A DNA stretch of 64,000 nt from Pirellula sp. (GTDB taxonomy: Bacteria; Planctomycetota; Planctomycetia; Pirellulales; PNKZ01), in NCBI GenBank assembly GCA_013822735.1, contig PNKZ01000016.1:62001-126000 (forward strand). Direction: 5' to 3'. Below are positions 30,052-38,759 of the stretch, in pieces. A program made the translations under genes and the position numbers. The notes beneath the pieces were generated by a model. That model ran no database searches. It saw only the letters and a list, made by a program, of their open reading frames with translations, and was not told the origin of the DNA. Positions within the stretch are counted from its first letter, which is position 1. The number at the start of each line of letters is the position of its first letter.

Positions 30052-30996
30052 TTACGTTGAATATACGTACGAACCCAGCACTTGCATCGGCAATAGTAGG
30101 GCGACGATCGCGATCGCGTAGGGCATCGGCGTGTGGACGGCCGTGATAATCGCGGCGTCGAAGATGATGATTGCGAAGATCGCCTGCTTTACGGCGAACT
30201 GCACGAGCGCCGGCGTCGGGTTCACCACGGCCGGCAGTGCGCGGCGGATCGTGAAGAAACCGAACAACGTCCACATCGCCGGCCAGAGCCAGCCGCCGGT
30301 GAGATTCGCCAGCGGCATCATCGACGGCGGGAGGCGGTCGTCGGCGAGTTGCGGGAAATAGCCGAGCAGCGCCACGCCGGCGAGCATCACGAGCGTGCTG
30401 CAGAACAAATAGAAGCGATTGCTCTCCGCCACCGCTTCGGTGCGAGCGAACCAGGTGAGCCCGACGACGTAGACCCCGATGCCGGCCGCGACGCACGAAT
30501 GCATCGGGTGCCACATAAGGAAGCCGATCGTGCCGAGGCTCAGGCCGAGCATGACGTTGAGAAACCGGCAGGCCCCCATCGCCAACGGCGCGACGGGAGT
30601 GCGCTTGAGCGGGCCGTCGTAAAGTACGACCATCACCGCCAGCACCACGCCGACGACGGCGGGCGCCGGATTGTGCCGCAACGCGGTAACCGCCGCGGCC
30701 AGCGCCACGCCGGCGATGAGCAACGTCCAGCCCAGCGTGCGGGCCGCTTCCAGCGAAATGCGCCCGGAAGGAATCGGCCGCTGCGGTCGCTCTTCCGTGT
30801 CTTGCGCGACATCGAACACGTCGTTCAACACCATGCCTGCCGTATAGAGCAAGGCCGACGACCCGACGAGCATCGCCGCGGCCGGCCAATCGACGAGGTT
30901 GTCATGCGTGAGCAGATAGCCGGCCGCCACGTTCGACACGGCCGTGAAGACGTTCGGAGCGCGGCAGAGTTGGAGGATGGTCTTAAGGTCGGGCAT
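30052..30996 (-). CDS. UbiA-family prenyltransferase (EboC-like)
   Basis: A membrane enzyme of 314 residues from the start MPDLKTILQL at 30996, with about eight or nine predicted helices. The first Asp-rich motif is NDVFDVAQD (family NDxxDxxxD), and the second region is YDGPLKR. UbiA enzymes transfer a prenyl group to an acceptor in the membrane. The small size, absence of quinone-gene neighbours and flanking by two sugar-isomerase-like genes favour the EboC subgroup; the acceptor is unknown. The extended frame to 31107 is repeat DNA and was rejected. Confidence 0.82.
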   Translation of the reverse strand: MPDLKTILQLCRAPNVFTAVSNVAAGYLLTHDNLVDWPAAAMLVGSSALLYTAGMVLNDVFDVAQDTEERPQRPIPSGRISLEAARTLGWTLLIAGVALAAAVTALRHNPAPAVVGVVLAVMVVLYDGPLKRTPVAPLAMGACRFLNVMLGLSLGTIGFLMWHPMHSCVAAGIGVYVVGLTWFARTEAVAESNRFYLFCSTLVMLAGVALLGYFPQLADDRLPPSMMPLANLTGGWLWPAMWTLFGFFTIRRALPAVVNPTPALVQFAVKQAIFAIIIFDAAIITAVHTPMPYAIAIVALLLPMQVLGSYVYST

Positions 30997-31015
30997 GTGA
31001 TGAATCGAACGGGTG

Positions 31016-31122
31016 ATTGCAAATTGCAAATCGAGAATTGCAAATTGCAAATGGGACGCAAGCGGGAAGCCGAACGCTGTCTTCAATTTGCAATTTGCGA
31101 TTTGCAATGATCAATTTGCAAT
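31016..31122. repeat. 7-nt word repeat (ATTGCAA type) with inverted half
   Basis: A 16-bp unit made of ATTGCAA heptads occurs twice in direct orientation (31016-31031 and 31037-31052). Reverse-complement words (ATTTGCAAT type) follow at 31085-31122. The AT-rich element sits between the prenyltransferase start and the upstream TIM-barrel stop. Confidence 0.85.
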
Positions 31123-31154
31123 CTCTCTTCGCGCTCGTTGCAACCTGCGAAACT

Positions 31155-32018
31155 CTACTTTTCAAACACGATCCCCAAACGCTTGGCCACGCCCTGCAAG
31201 TATTCAAACGCTTCGCGGGCCGCGGCGTCCGGGTCGTCAATATACGGATAGAGTTCGACGGTGATGAAGCCGTCGTAGCCCGTCGCATGAATGGCGGCCA
31301 GCGTCTTTTCGAAATCGATCGCGCCGCGGCCCGGCACCATGTGGGCATGCACGCGGCTAGGGGCGATGTCTTCGAAGTGGTAGTGCTTCGTGTGCGGCGC
31401 CATGCGGGCGACCCAATCTTGCGGGTCTTCGCCGACGCAGTAAGCGTGGCCGATATCGAAATTGAGTCCGACGTAAGGCGATTGGATCCGCTCGACGAAT
31501 TTCAGGTACTGGTCGAACTTCTCGATCATCAGGCCCGGCTCCGGCTCGATGAGCAGGCCGACCTCGAACTTCTCGGCGACTTCGACGCACGGCATTAGTT
31601 CGTCGTAGAACGTTTGCGCGGCAGAGTCCCACGATTGCCCCGGCTCGAGCGGCCCGCCCGGCTCGGTTTGCAGGTTCTTCGCGCCGATTTCGGCGGCTAG
31701 CTGCAAGGCCCGCTTCGTGTGCTCGCGGCGAATGGCCCGATAGTTGGCGTCCGGCTCAATCCACGACGGGTGCCAATACGGTTGCCGCGGGTCGTTCACG
31801 GCGTTCATCATGAAGCCGTTGACGTTGGAGACGCGGAGGTTGTGCTTGATCAGCGAATCGCGGATCGATTGCCGCCGCTCCGGCAGCAAATTGACGGGCC
31901 AAGCGTGCGGTACGTCGGCCAAGACTTCCAGGCCTGAGTAGCCGATGCGGGCGATCCGATCGATCGTTTCTTCGATCGAAAACTTCATGTAGGCGTTGGA
32001 ACTGAAGGCGAGTTTCAT
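31155..32018 (-). CDS. Second sugar phosphate isomerase/epimerase-like TIM-barrel protein (EboE-like)
   Basis: The start MKLAFSSNAYMKF at 32018 gives 287 residues. Metal-site stretches are LIEPEPGLMIEKF, NFDIGHAYCVGED and KHYHFEDIA, and a final strand VELYPYIDDPD completes the barrel. The pattern FSIEETIDRIARIGYSGLEVL is typical of the xylose-isomerase-like family. It is the first gene of the trio with the UbiA-type protein, and an EboE-like role is inferred from this context. The frame extending to 32159 has no support. Confidence 0.8.
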   Translation of the reverse strand: MKLAFSSNAYMKFSIEETIDRIARIGYSGLEVLADVPHAWPVNLLPERRQSIRDSLIKHNLRVSNVNGFMMNAVNDPRQPYWHPSWIEPDANYRAIRREHTKRALQLAAEIGAKNLQTEPGGPLEPGQSWDSAAQTFYDELMPCVEVAEKFEVGLLIEPEPGLMIEKFDQYLKFVERIQSPYVGLNFDIGHAYCVGEDPQDWVARMAPHTKHYHFEDIAPSRVHAHMVPGRGAIDFEKTLAAIHATGYDGFITVELYPYIDDPDAAAREAFEYLQGVAKRLGIVFEK

Positions 32019-32136
32019 CGGCGGTTGGTTCCGGGCGTGGGCGGCTGCGGAGTGGTGTGTCGCGGGAGGCAAACTGCCAATATAATCCAAGCCGACTGCC
32101 GCCGAAACCACGACCCCTCCTCGAGATCGGCCACCT

Positions 32137-32790
32137 TTGACAACCGCATCGCCGCGCATTCCGCTCGCCGTGAAGATCGTCTATACGGCGTTTGTCGCCG
32201 TGCTCGTGCCCGTCTATTGGCGTGATTACGGGCCGACGAACTTCTTGTACTTCTGCGACGTGTCGCTGTTGCTGACGCTGGTCGCCGTGTGGAAGGAGGA
32301 CGCGCTTTTGGCTTCCATTGCGGCGGTAGGCATCTTATTGCCGCAGACGTTATGGATGGTCGACTTCTTGGCCGAAGCGGTCGGCCTGCATCTCACCGGC
32401 ATGACCGGCTACATGTTCAGCGAGCAGTTTCCGCTCTTCACGCGGTTTCTCTCGTTCTTCCACTTCTGGTTGCCGCTGCTTTTGCTGTGGCTCGTGTGGC
32501 GCTTGGGCTACGATCGCCGCGCTTGGCTCTGGTGTGCAGCGGGGAGTTGCGTGCTGATGCTCGTGTGCTTCTTCTTCATGCCGCCGCCGCCGGCTCCGGC
32601 AGATAACCCGAACCTGCCGGTGAACATCAACTACGTGCACGGCTTCGGCGACAAGGAGCCGCAGAAGATGATGCCGCCGTTGGCATATTTGGCGCTGATG
32701 ATGCTCGCGCTGCCGCTGCTGCTGCAGGCCCCGGCGCATTGGCTGCTCGCGCGTTGGTTCCCGCCTGCGAAACTGGAAGTGGTCGCTTAG
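32137..32790 (+). CDS. Integral membrane protein of unknown function
   Basis: A 217-residue protein with about six hydrophobic segments. It begins IPLAVKIVYTAFVAVLVPVYW and includes FLYFCDVSLLLTLVAVW and a long PLFTRFLSFFHFWLPLLLLW stretch. A loop with PADNPNLPVNINYVHGFGD separates the last helices. The start is TTG at 32137 (or GTG at 32170) because no ATG lies near the first helix. I recognise a type seen in planctomycetes but not a function. It is divergent from the TIM-barrel gene and overlaps the next gene's stop by four bases. Confidence 0.7.
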   Translation: MTTASPRIPLAVKIVYTAFVAVLVPVYWRDYGPTNFLYFCDVSLLLTLVAVWKEDALLASIAAVGILLPQTLWMVDFLAEAVGLHLTGMTGYMFSEQFPLFTRFLSFFHFWLPLLLLWLVWRLGYDRRAWLWCAAGSCVLMLVCFFFMPPPPAPADNPNLPVNINYVHGFGDKEPQKMMPPLAYLALMMLALPLLLQAPAHWLLARWFPPAKLEVVA

Positions 32791-33374
32791 CCGCGCTCTT
32801 TGAACACGATATCGATCGCCAAGCCCGCGGCCAGCAACAAGGCCGCGAGCGCCGATTGCGTCGGAATGTCGGCGGCGAGTTGAATGTGGTAACTGTCGGC
32901 CGAGGTAAACATTTCTTTCATCAGGCCGCCCCACTTCTTGGTGACGGTGCCGAGCTCGCGCCCGTCGCCGGCGAGAAATTGGAAGGTGAAGCCTTTCCAG
33001 TTTCCTTTCACTTCGGCGGATTGATTGCCCGCGGCGTCGTAGACATAGAAGCCGCCGCCGAGCGTGAAGAGCTTACTCTTAAACGAACCGATCACTTGGC
33101 CGGTGCCGTCTTTCACATCGATGGTCGGCCGGAAAAGTGAAAAGCCGCGATGGATCGATAGTACCGCAGGACCGTCGTCGGTCTCGCGAATTTCGACCGT
33201 GGTCGGCAGCAACTGCTTGTTCACCACGAGCCGCAACAACATCTTGACCACGCCGACGTTCTCGACGGCGCAACCGAGCTTCGTGCCGGTTTCACCGTCG
33301 AAAATATCGTACTTGTCCGTAAGCTTGAAGACGCCGACATGCTCCTTCACGGCATAACTACGACGGTCGAACAT
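32787..33374 (-). CDS. LURP-one/Tubby-like (scramblase-related) protein
   Basis: The 195-residue protein begins MFDRRSYAVKEHVGVFKLTDKY and shows repeated strand patterns (FDGETGTKLGCAVEN, VLSIHRGFSLFRPTIDVKD, YDAAGNQSAEVKGNWKG). These match the LURP-one/phospholipid scramblase-like barrel. A C-terminal hydrophobic segment (ALAALLLAAGLAIDIV) may anchor it. Its role in bacteria is poorly known. It follows the ABC exporter genes on the same strand with a 35-bp gap and may belong to that operon. Confidence 0.72.
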   Translation of the reverse strand: MFDRRSYAVKEHVGVFKLTDKYDIFDGETGTKLGCAVENVGVVKMLLRLVVNKQLLPTTVEIRETDDGPAVLSIHRGFSLFRPTIDVKDGTGQVIGSFKSKLFTLGGGFYVYDAAGNQSAEVKGNWKGFTFQFLAGDGRELGTVTKKWGGLMKEMFTSADSYHIQLAADIPTQSALAALLLAAGLAIDIVFKERG

Positions 33375-33409
33375 GGCTTTTCTCTCGACGACGGGGACTT
33401 GCGGGGTTG

Positions 33410-34231
33410 TCAGCTGCTCGCGCTGCGGTAGGCGGCGAGAGCTTTATAGAACAATTTTCGCGAGGCGACGAGCGCTACCAGCGATGCGACGAAGGCGTAA
33501 CCGGCGAGGCGCCAGTCTTGCGACTCGAACGGCCAGGCCAGCAGCCGAGCCGGAACGTTGGCGACCAGCAAAATCGGCACGGCGAACGTGAACGCCAGCC
33601 GGAGCGGCGTACCGAAAGGGCCTTCGTAAATCTCCATCGGGTAGCGCGAGAAGTTTGTGATGTAGAACCAGAAGTCGTAGAGACTTTCGTTCCGCCCGAG
33701 CCAGACGCTTACCGAACCGAGCGCGATCATCAAGCTGTAAAGCAGCGCCACGCCGCACAGAATGAAGACGACGTAAAGTACGCCTTGCAGGGGCGTCGGG
33801 CGAAACTCCAAGTGTCCGAGCGACACGGCCAGCAAGATCGCGGCAAACACCACGTTGGCGAGCGACGACCATTCAAACTTGCGCAACGACAGCAGGAATT
33901 GCGTGTCGATCGGTTTCAGCAGGGCGAAGTCGAGGTTGCCCGTGCGAATCAAGTCGCTCAGTTCTTCCATGTTGGTCATGAAGAAGAACTGCACGAGCGA
34001 ATTGACGAAGAGCGTGGTCGCCAAGAATACGAAAAACGGCCAACGTCCCCAGCCCGTGCCTGAGCCGAGCTGATCGGTATGCTCGAAGATCACGAGATAC
34101 AGCCCGAGCTGCATAAAGACCCATGAGAGCGAGGAAACGCAGTCGAGCAAGAAATTGCCGCGAAACGTCATCTCACGCACGAGGCTATTGCGTGCGAACT
34201 CGCGAAAGACGGCGAAGTAGTTGGGATGCAT
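33410..34231 (-). CDS. ABC-2 type exporter permease
   Basis: A 273-residue membrane protein with six predicted helices. It shows the family features of the ABC2_membrane_6 type: the N-terminal YFAVFREFARNSLVREMTFRGNFLLD and the middle stretch LSDLIRTGNLDFALLKPIDTQFLLS. It is the second permease of a heterodimeric exporter whose first permease and ATPase lie immediately upstream on the same strand. The substrate is unknown. Confidence 0.88.
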   Translation of the reverse strand: MHPNYFAVFREFARNSLVREMTFRGNFLLDCVSSLSWVFMQLGLYLVIFEHTDQLGSGTGWGRWPFFVFLATTLFVNSLVQFFFMTNMEELSDLIRTGNLDFALLKPIDTQFLLSLRKFEWSSLANVVFAAILLAVSLGHLEFRPTPLQGVLYVVFILCGVALLYSLMIALGSVSVWLGRNESLYDFWFYITNFSRYPMEIYEGPFGTPLRLAFTFAVPILLVANVPARLLAWPFESQDWRLAGYAFVASLVALVASRKLFYKALAAYRSASS

Positions 34232-34235
34232 GCGG

Positions 34236-34255
34236 AGTTGCTAGTAGCTAGTTTG
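34236..34255. repeat. Short copy of the GCTACTAGCAACT word repeat
   Basis: Degenerate 7-nt words (GTTGCTAGTAGCTAGTTTG) occur between the two permease genes. They read as the reverse complement of the words at 41958-41991. A small hairpin (CGCGGTG/CACCGCG, 34269-34287) follows. Confidence 0.6.
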
Positions 34256-34288
34256 AAGGTCATTTAGCCGCGGTGCTTGTCACCGCGT

Positions 34289-35128
34289 TCATCCGCCGAA
34301 GGCGCTATAACGTCGCACGCCGTAATACATCGCCGTGCGGGCCGCGATGACGAACGCCAAGGTCCAGGCCGCTTGACCGATCAAGCCTTCGACTAGTGCC
34401 GGGCCTTGCACTTTGCCCAGAAACACCGCGGCTGGGAAATACGCCAAGTACTGCAGCGGTTGATAGAGCACGATTGTGCGCCACGGCTCGCTGAGGATCG
34501 TCAGCGGAAACATGTGCCCGGAGAAGAAGAAGTTGAACAGCATGTAGACGAACAAGAGCGACGACACTTCCAAGAACCAGAAGCCGATCATGCCGAGCGT
34601 GGCTTCCAAGAAAAAGCCGAGCAAAAACGACATTAGGAGCGAGAGCACGAACGCGGCCAGCGTCGGAGCGTCGGGCCAGCCTTCGAAATAGCCCCGGCAA
34701 AGGTAGAACACCAAGGCAAACGGCGCCGTCGCCACGGCGTAGTACACCAGCTTATGCGCCATGCGCGAGAGGAAGAGAAACGTCAGCAGGTCGATCGGCT
34801 GCACGAGATACTTCTTGATCTCGCCCGAACGAACTTGTGCGGCGATCGAACTCGCGAGCCCCGGCATGCTGGAGAAGGCTCGAGCTACGTACGTGAGCAA
34901 ATAGTACGCAATGAACTCATCGCGCGAGTAGCCGCCGATGGTGCTCGGCCCCCCTGCCCCGACGAACACGGCCGTCCACAGGAACGTCTGTGTGATAATC
35001 GGTAGAAAGCGCATGAGCGTGCCGAGCGCGAAGTCGCCTCGATAGACGAGCCGCTCCTCGATGCAAATGCGCAAGATCGTCCACCAGACGGCGCAGCGCG
35101 ATGCCAGGTCTGCAACGACCGCCGTCAT
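34289..35128 (-). CDS. ABC-2 type exporter permease
   Basis: The start [12 protein letters not shown] at 35128 overlaps the ATPase stop (TCATGA on the plus strand), giving 279 residues. An extended frame to 35455 would overlap the ATPase gene and is Arg-rich noise. Helices and the family stretch [36 protein letters not shown] match the same ABC2_membrane_6 type as its neighbour. The two permeases probably form a heterodimer. Confidence 0.88.
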   Translation of the reverse strand: MTAVVADLASRCAVWWTILRICIEERLVYRGDFALGTLMRFLPIITQTFLWTAVFVGAGGPSTIGGYSRDEFIAYYLLTYVARAFSSMPGLASSIAAQVRSGEIKKYLVQPIDLLTFLFLSRMAHKLVYYAVATAPFALVFYLCRGYFEGWPDAPTLAAFVLSLLMSFLLGFFLEATLGMIGFWFLEVSSLLFVYMLFNFFFSGHMFPLTILSEPWRTIVLYQPLQYLAYFPAAVFLGKVQGPALVEGLIGQAAWTLAFVIAARTAMYYGVRRYSAFGG

Positions 35129-36123
35129 GACTTGTTCGTCGCGAGCGACGCCTCGGCCGATTGGAACATGTCGGCGATCACTTCTTCCAGCGGCGGGTCT
35201 TCCACGGAGACGTCGCTCACCACGTGGTCGCGCAGCACCGTGGCCAGCATTTCGGCGACCTTCGGACGGTCGACGCGCAGCTTGATCTTCGGTGTATGCG
35301 ATTCGACGACCGTGCCGAAGTGCGACAGGTCGGGCGCTTCGTCGTCGGCGAAGGCGAGCGTCACGACCTTGTGGCCGCTGAAGCGGTCGACGATGCCGGC
35401 GAGCGAGCCGTCGTACATGATCTGGCCTTGCGCGATGATCACCGCGCGGCGGCATAGCGCCGCCACGTCTTTCATGTAGTGGCTCGTCAGCAGAATCGTG
35501 ATCTGCCGCACCTCTTGATAGTGCCGTAAGAATTGTTGGATGTTGTGCTGGGCGACCACGTCGAGACCGATCGTCGGTTCGTCGAGAAACAGCACCTCGG
35601 GCGAGTGCAGCAGCGCCGCAATGAGCTCCATCTTCATCCGCTCACCGAGCGAAAGCTCCCGCACCGGCCGGCCGAGCAGCGCGCGCACCTGGAGCAACTC
35701 GGTTAGTTCGTCGCGCGTGCGATCGAAGTCCTTCGCATCGATCCGATAGATCTGCTGATGCAGGCGAAACGATTCTTGCGCCGGCAGATCCCACCAGAGC
35801 TGGTTCTTCTGACCCATCACCAGCGCGAAGCGGCGACGATACGCATGCTCGCGCTTCCAAGGGACGTAGCCCATCACGCGGGCCGTGCCGCCCGAAGGAT
35901 GGATCACGCCGGAGAGGAGCTTCAGCGTGGTGGTCTTGCCGGCTCCGTTGGGGCCGAGAAAGGCGACGAACTCCCCCTGCTCAACTTTGAGGTCGATCCC
36001 TTTGACCGCTTCCACCTCTTTATAGGTGCGGTGAAACAGCCCCTTCACGGATGCCAGCAGTCCCTCGTTCTTCTGATAAACGCGGTACGACTTCTTCAGA
36101 CCTTCGATTTCAACGACGGACAT
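35125..36123 (-). CDS. ABC exporter ATP-binding protein
   Basis: The 332-residue ATPase has Walker [11 protein letters not shown], the Q-loop region [13 protein letters not shown], the signature LSLGERMK, Walker [13 protein letters not shown] and the switch His in [11 protein letters not shown]-terminal extension of about 80 residues follows the nucleotide-binding domain. It is first in a three-gene exporter operon with two permeases. The class resembles NatA/DrrA-like exporters; the cargo is unknown. Confidence 0.93.
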   Translation of the reverse strand: MSVVEIEGLKKSYRVYQKNEGLLASVKGLFHRTYKEVEAVKGIDLKVEQGEFVAFLGPNGAGKTTTLKLLSGVIHPSGGTARVMGYVPWKREHAYRRRFALVMGQKNQLWWDLPAQESFRLHQQIYRIDAKDFDRTRDELTELLQVRALLGRPVRELSLGERMKMELIAALLHSPEVLFLDEPTIGLDVVAQHNIQQFLRHYQEVRQITILLTSHYMKDVAALCRRAVIIAQGQIMYDGSLAGIVDRFSGHKVVTLAFADDEAPDLSHFGTVVESHTPKIKLRVDRPKVAEMLATVLRDHVVSDVSVEDPPLEEVIADMFQSAEASLATNKS

Positions 36124-36125
36124 CA

Positions 36126-36162
36126 GGGGGTTCTTGGTTCAGGGTTCGGAGTTCGTGGTTGC
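36126..36162. repeat. 7/8-nt word repeat (GGTTC type)
   Basis: GGTTC or GTTCG recurs every seven to eight bases just upstream of the ABC ATPase start. The reverse complement of this word series resembles the repeat at 38725-38752. Confidence 0.65.
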
Positions 36163-36364
36163 CAAAACCGCCGCGTCGTTCGCGAAGCCGTAGCGCATAC
36201 GACGGTCAGGGCTCGGCATTATACCGGCATCGGCTTCGGCGGACATTCGACATCCCCCGCTCTTGCCGGCGTTGTGACGTTTGCCCCATTTCGCTAGAAT
36301 TTCCGGCAGTTCGCTCACGCGAGCTGCTAAGGACGGACATCTCCAGTTTCTCACACGCAACCAC

Positions 36365-36369
36365 GGAGG
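36365..36369 (+). promoter_or_regulatory. Strong ribosome-binding site ahead of an ATC codon (ispF)
   Basis: GGAGG lies six bases before the in-frame ATC at 36376. This is the only strong ribosome-binding sequence in the open stretch before the IspF catalytic motif, and it marks the probable, non-standard start. Confidence 0.55.
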
Positions 36370-36375
36370 AAGCGT

Positions 36376-36867
36376 ATCACGCTCGCCGTACGAATCGGGA
36401 TCGGACACGATACCCACCGCCTGGGGCCCGGCTTGCCGCTGCGGCTCGGCGGCGTCGATATTCCCCACGACCACGGATTGGTCGGGCACAGCGACGCCGA
36501 TGTTCTTCTGCATGCCGTGACCGACGCCTTGTTGGGCGCCGCGGCCTTGGGAGACATCGGCGAAATGTTCCCGGACAATGCCCCGGAGAATCGCGGTCGC
36601 GATTCGGCCGACATGCTCCGGCTGGCGATGCAGCGCGTCGTCGCGGCGGGGTGGCGGGTGGTGAACGTCGACTGCATCGTGTTCGCCCAACTGCCGAAAC
36701 TCTCGCCGCACAAAGAAGCGATCCGCCGGAGCATCGGCGCATTGCTCGAAGTGCCGCCGGAGTGCGTCGGAGTGAAGGCGAAGACCGGCGAACATGTCGG
36801 GCCCGTCGGCCGACAAGAAGCGATGATGGCAGAGTGCGTGGCGCTGCTCGAACGAATCACAAGTTAG
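36376..36867 (+). CDS. ispF: 2-C-methyl-D-erythritol 2,4-cyclodiphosphate synthase with no standard start codon
   Basis: This enzyme of the non-mevalonate isoprenoid pathway forms the cyclic diphosphate. The frame contains the zinc-ligand region GIGHDTHRL, then LRLGGVDIPHDHGLVGHSDADVLLHA and VGVKAKTGEHVG. In-frame sequence is open from 36331. There is no ATG, GTG or TTG before the catalytic Asp and His at 36409-36417, and the first standard start (TTG at 36433) would delete them. Starting at ATC 36376 gives 163 residues, the usual length. A sequencing error that hides a start cannot be excluded. It precedes cysS on the same strand. Confidence 0.85.
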   Translation: MTLAVRIGIGHDTHRLGPGLPLRLGGVDIPHDHGLVGHSDADVLLHAVTDALLGAAALGDIGEMFPDNAPENRGRDSADMLRLAMQRVVAAGWRVVNVDCIVFAQLPKLSPHKEAIRRSIGALLEVPPECVGVKAKTGEHVGPVGRQEAMMAECVALLERITS

Positions 36868-36881
36868 ACGCGACTGACTGC

Positions 36882-36984
36882 TAAAGCCCAGCGACCGCCG
36901 CCGCTGGGGGAGCCGGCAATAACGCCGCTCTTCAAATAGCTAAACACAAGACATTTCCCCCAGGGACGCCGTCCCTGGGCTTTA
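36882..36984. repeat. Nested palindrome between ispF and cysS
   Basis: An outer pair (TAAAGCCCAG at 36882-36891 and CTGGGCTTTA at 36975-36984) overlaps a strong inner hairpin (CCCAGGGAC at 36959-36967 and GTCCCTGGG at 36971-36979). It is similar in style to the other nested palindromes of the window. Confidence 0.78.
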
Positions 36985-37030
36985 CCTTCGCCGAACGTTT
37001 CACACATCTTGCCTTGCTAAGAGTTTTCCC

Positions 37031-38701
37031 GTGAACACGACCGCACCCGCCGCTAATCGCCCCGCCGCCGCAACGTCCGCGCCGAAGTACCCGTTGCGGG
37101 TTTACAACACGCTCTCGAAGAACAAAGAGCCGTTCACAACGCTGAAGCCGGGCAAGGTCGGCATCTATCTCTGCGGACCGACGGTCTACAAGCCGAGCCA
37201 TATCGGCCACATGGTCGGGCCGATTATTTTCGATTCGATCAAGCGCTACCTCGAGTACGTCGGCTACGACGTCACTTGGGTCGTGAACATCACCGACGTC
37301 GACGACAAGCTGATCAACGAAGCCAACAAGCGCGGCCTGACCATGGCCGCCGTGGCCGAAGAAATGACTGCCGACTACCACCGCAACCTCTCGGCAATGG
37401 GGATCGACACGATCGACCACTTCCCGAAGGCGACGGAACACATGACCGAGATCATCGACTTCACGCAGAAGTTGATCGACCGCGGCTTTGCCTACGCTTC
37501 CGACGGCGACGTCTTCTTCGACGTCGGCCGCGATCGCGAATACGGCAAGCTCAGCGGCCGTTCGCTCGAAGCGATGCAAGGCGAAGGAGGAGGCGCGGCC
37601 GATCGGAAGAAATCGTCGGCCGACTTCGCCCTGTGGAAAGGCGCCAAGCCGGGCGAGCCGTCGTGGCCGAGTCCTTGGGGCGCCGGTCGACCGGGCTGGC
37701 ATATCGAATGCTCGGCGATGGCCGGCAAGTTGCTCGGCGAAACGTTCGACATTCACGGCGGCGGGCTCGATCTCGTGTTCCCGCACCATGAGAACGAAGT
37801 CGCCCAAAGCGAATGCTGCCACGGCAAACCGCTGGCGACTTATTGGATGCACAACGGCCTGATGCAAGCCTCGGGCGAGGCCGATAAAGTCGGCGGCGGC
37901 GGACGTGCGCGATTGGCCGAGGGCGCAGCACCGGCAGCAACTGCCGCCCCTGCTGCGACCGCAACCACGCCGGCTGCCGGAGATCAAGCCGCGCAAGAAG
38001 CCGGCAAGATCGGCAAGAGCAAGGGAGCGCAGGCCTTCAGCGAGTTGCTCAAGAAATACGCCGGCGAAACGATTCGCTTCTTCTTGCTCGCCACGCACTA
38101 CCGTCGGCCGATCGACTTCAGCGAAGAGCGGATCCAAGAAGTCGAAAAGGGGCTCGATACGTTCTACCGCTTCTTCGACCGCTATAAGCGTGTGACCGGG
38201 GACGATTTCTATACGTTGCCGGCCGCCGCACGCCGAGAGCAAGGAGACTTCACCCCGAGCGCCGACGCGACGGAGCAAGCGATCCACGAGCATCGTCGCA
38301 AGTTCCACGAAGCGATGGATGACGACTTCAACACCGGCGGCGGCATCGGCGACTTGTTTGAATTGGTGCGCCTGCTCAATCGCTTCGTCGACTCGGAAAA
38401 GCTCGAAAGCACCGGCAAGAGCGACGCCGCGAAGGTGGCCGTGCTCAAGCGGGGCGCGAGCGTGATGCGCGAACTGGCGAACACCGTCGGCCTGTTCCGT
38501 GCTCCGGTGCAGAAGCCGGGGACCTCGGGCGCAGGCGACGAACTGGTCGGCAAGCTCATGCAACTCTTCATCGAAGTGCGGGCCGACGCCCGGAAGAACA
38601 AGAACTTCGCGACGGCCGACGGCATTCGCAAAGGGCTAGCCGCGATCGGCGTGGTGCTGGAAGATCGGCCGGACGGAACGAGCTGGACCGTACAGAAGTA
38701 G
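37031..38701 (+). CDS. cysS: Cysteinyl-tRNA synthetase with an insertion at the KMSKS loop
   Basis: It charges tRNA-Cys. The 556-residue protein has the zinc Cys and motif YLCGPTVY (C48), the HIGH signature at 57-60, GWHIECSAM and the zinc segment HHENEVAQSE. After WMHNG (272-276) about 40 residues rich in Ala, Pro and Gly (about 285-325) are inserted. The usual KMSKSLGN is then replaced by KIGKSKGAQ at 326-334. Downstream IRFFLLATHYRRPIDFS is normal. The change lies in the loop that stabilises the activated amino acid, so it may affect activity or be a lineage feature. Probably co-transcribed with ispF and ruvCAB. Confidence 0.93.
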   Translation: MNTTAPAANRPAAATSAPKYPLRVYNTLSKNKEPFTTLKPGKVGIYLCGPTVYKPSHIGHMVGPIIFDSIKRYLEYVGYDVTWVVNITDVDDKLINEANKRGLTMAAVAEEMTADYHRNLSAMGIDTIDHFPKATEHMTEIIDFTQKLIDRGFAYASDGDVFFDVGRDREYGKLSGRSLEAMQGEGGGAADRKKSSADFALWKGAKPGEPSWPSPWGAGRPGWHIECSAMAGKLLGETFDIHGGGLDLVFPHHENEVAQSECCHGKPLATYWMHNGLMQASGEADKVGGGGRARLAEGAAPAATAAPAATATTPAAGDQAAQEAGKIGKSKGAQAFSELLKKYAGETIRFFLLATHYRRPIDFSEERIQEVEKGLDTFYRFFDRYKRVTGDDFYTLPAAARREQGDFTPSADATEQAIHEHRRKFHEAMDDDFNTGGGIGDLFELVRLLNRFVDSEKLESTGKSDAAKVAVLKRGASVMRELANTVGLFRAPVQKPGTSGAGDELVGKLMQLFIEVRADARKNKNFATADGIRKGLAAIGVVLEDRPDGTSWTVQK

Positions 38702-38757
38702 TGGTCAGTGACGAGTGGCGAACGAAACCCTGAACCCCGAACCTTGAACCTAGTTCG
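38701..38757. repeat. 7/8-nt word repeat (GTGGTCA and GAACC types)
   Basis: GTGGTCA-like heptads are followed by CTGAACC/CCGAACC-type words (38725-38752) in the short gap between cysS and ruvC. Confidence 0.65.
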
Positions 38758-38759
38758 CC

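Noticed and set aside
31016-31122. Direct repeats considered as a CRISPR array
   Set aside because: Units are 7-16 bp and adjacent, with no regular 30-40-bp unique spacers and no cas genes.
36051-36884. 277-codon plus-strand frame over ispF
   Set aside because: It is out of frame with the IspF motifs and reads as Arg/Pro-rich noise.
36932-38563. 543-codon minus-strand frame antisense to cysS
   Set aside because: Shadow of the synthetase gene; composition is Arg/Val/Asp-rich without motifs.
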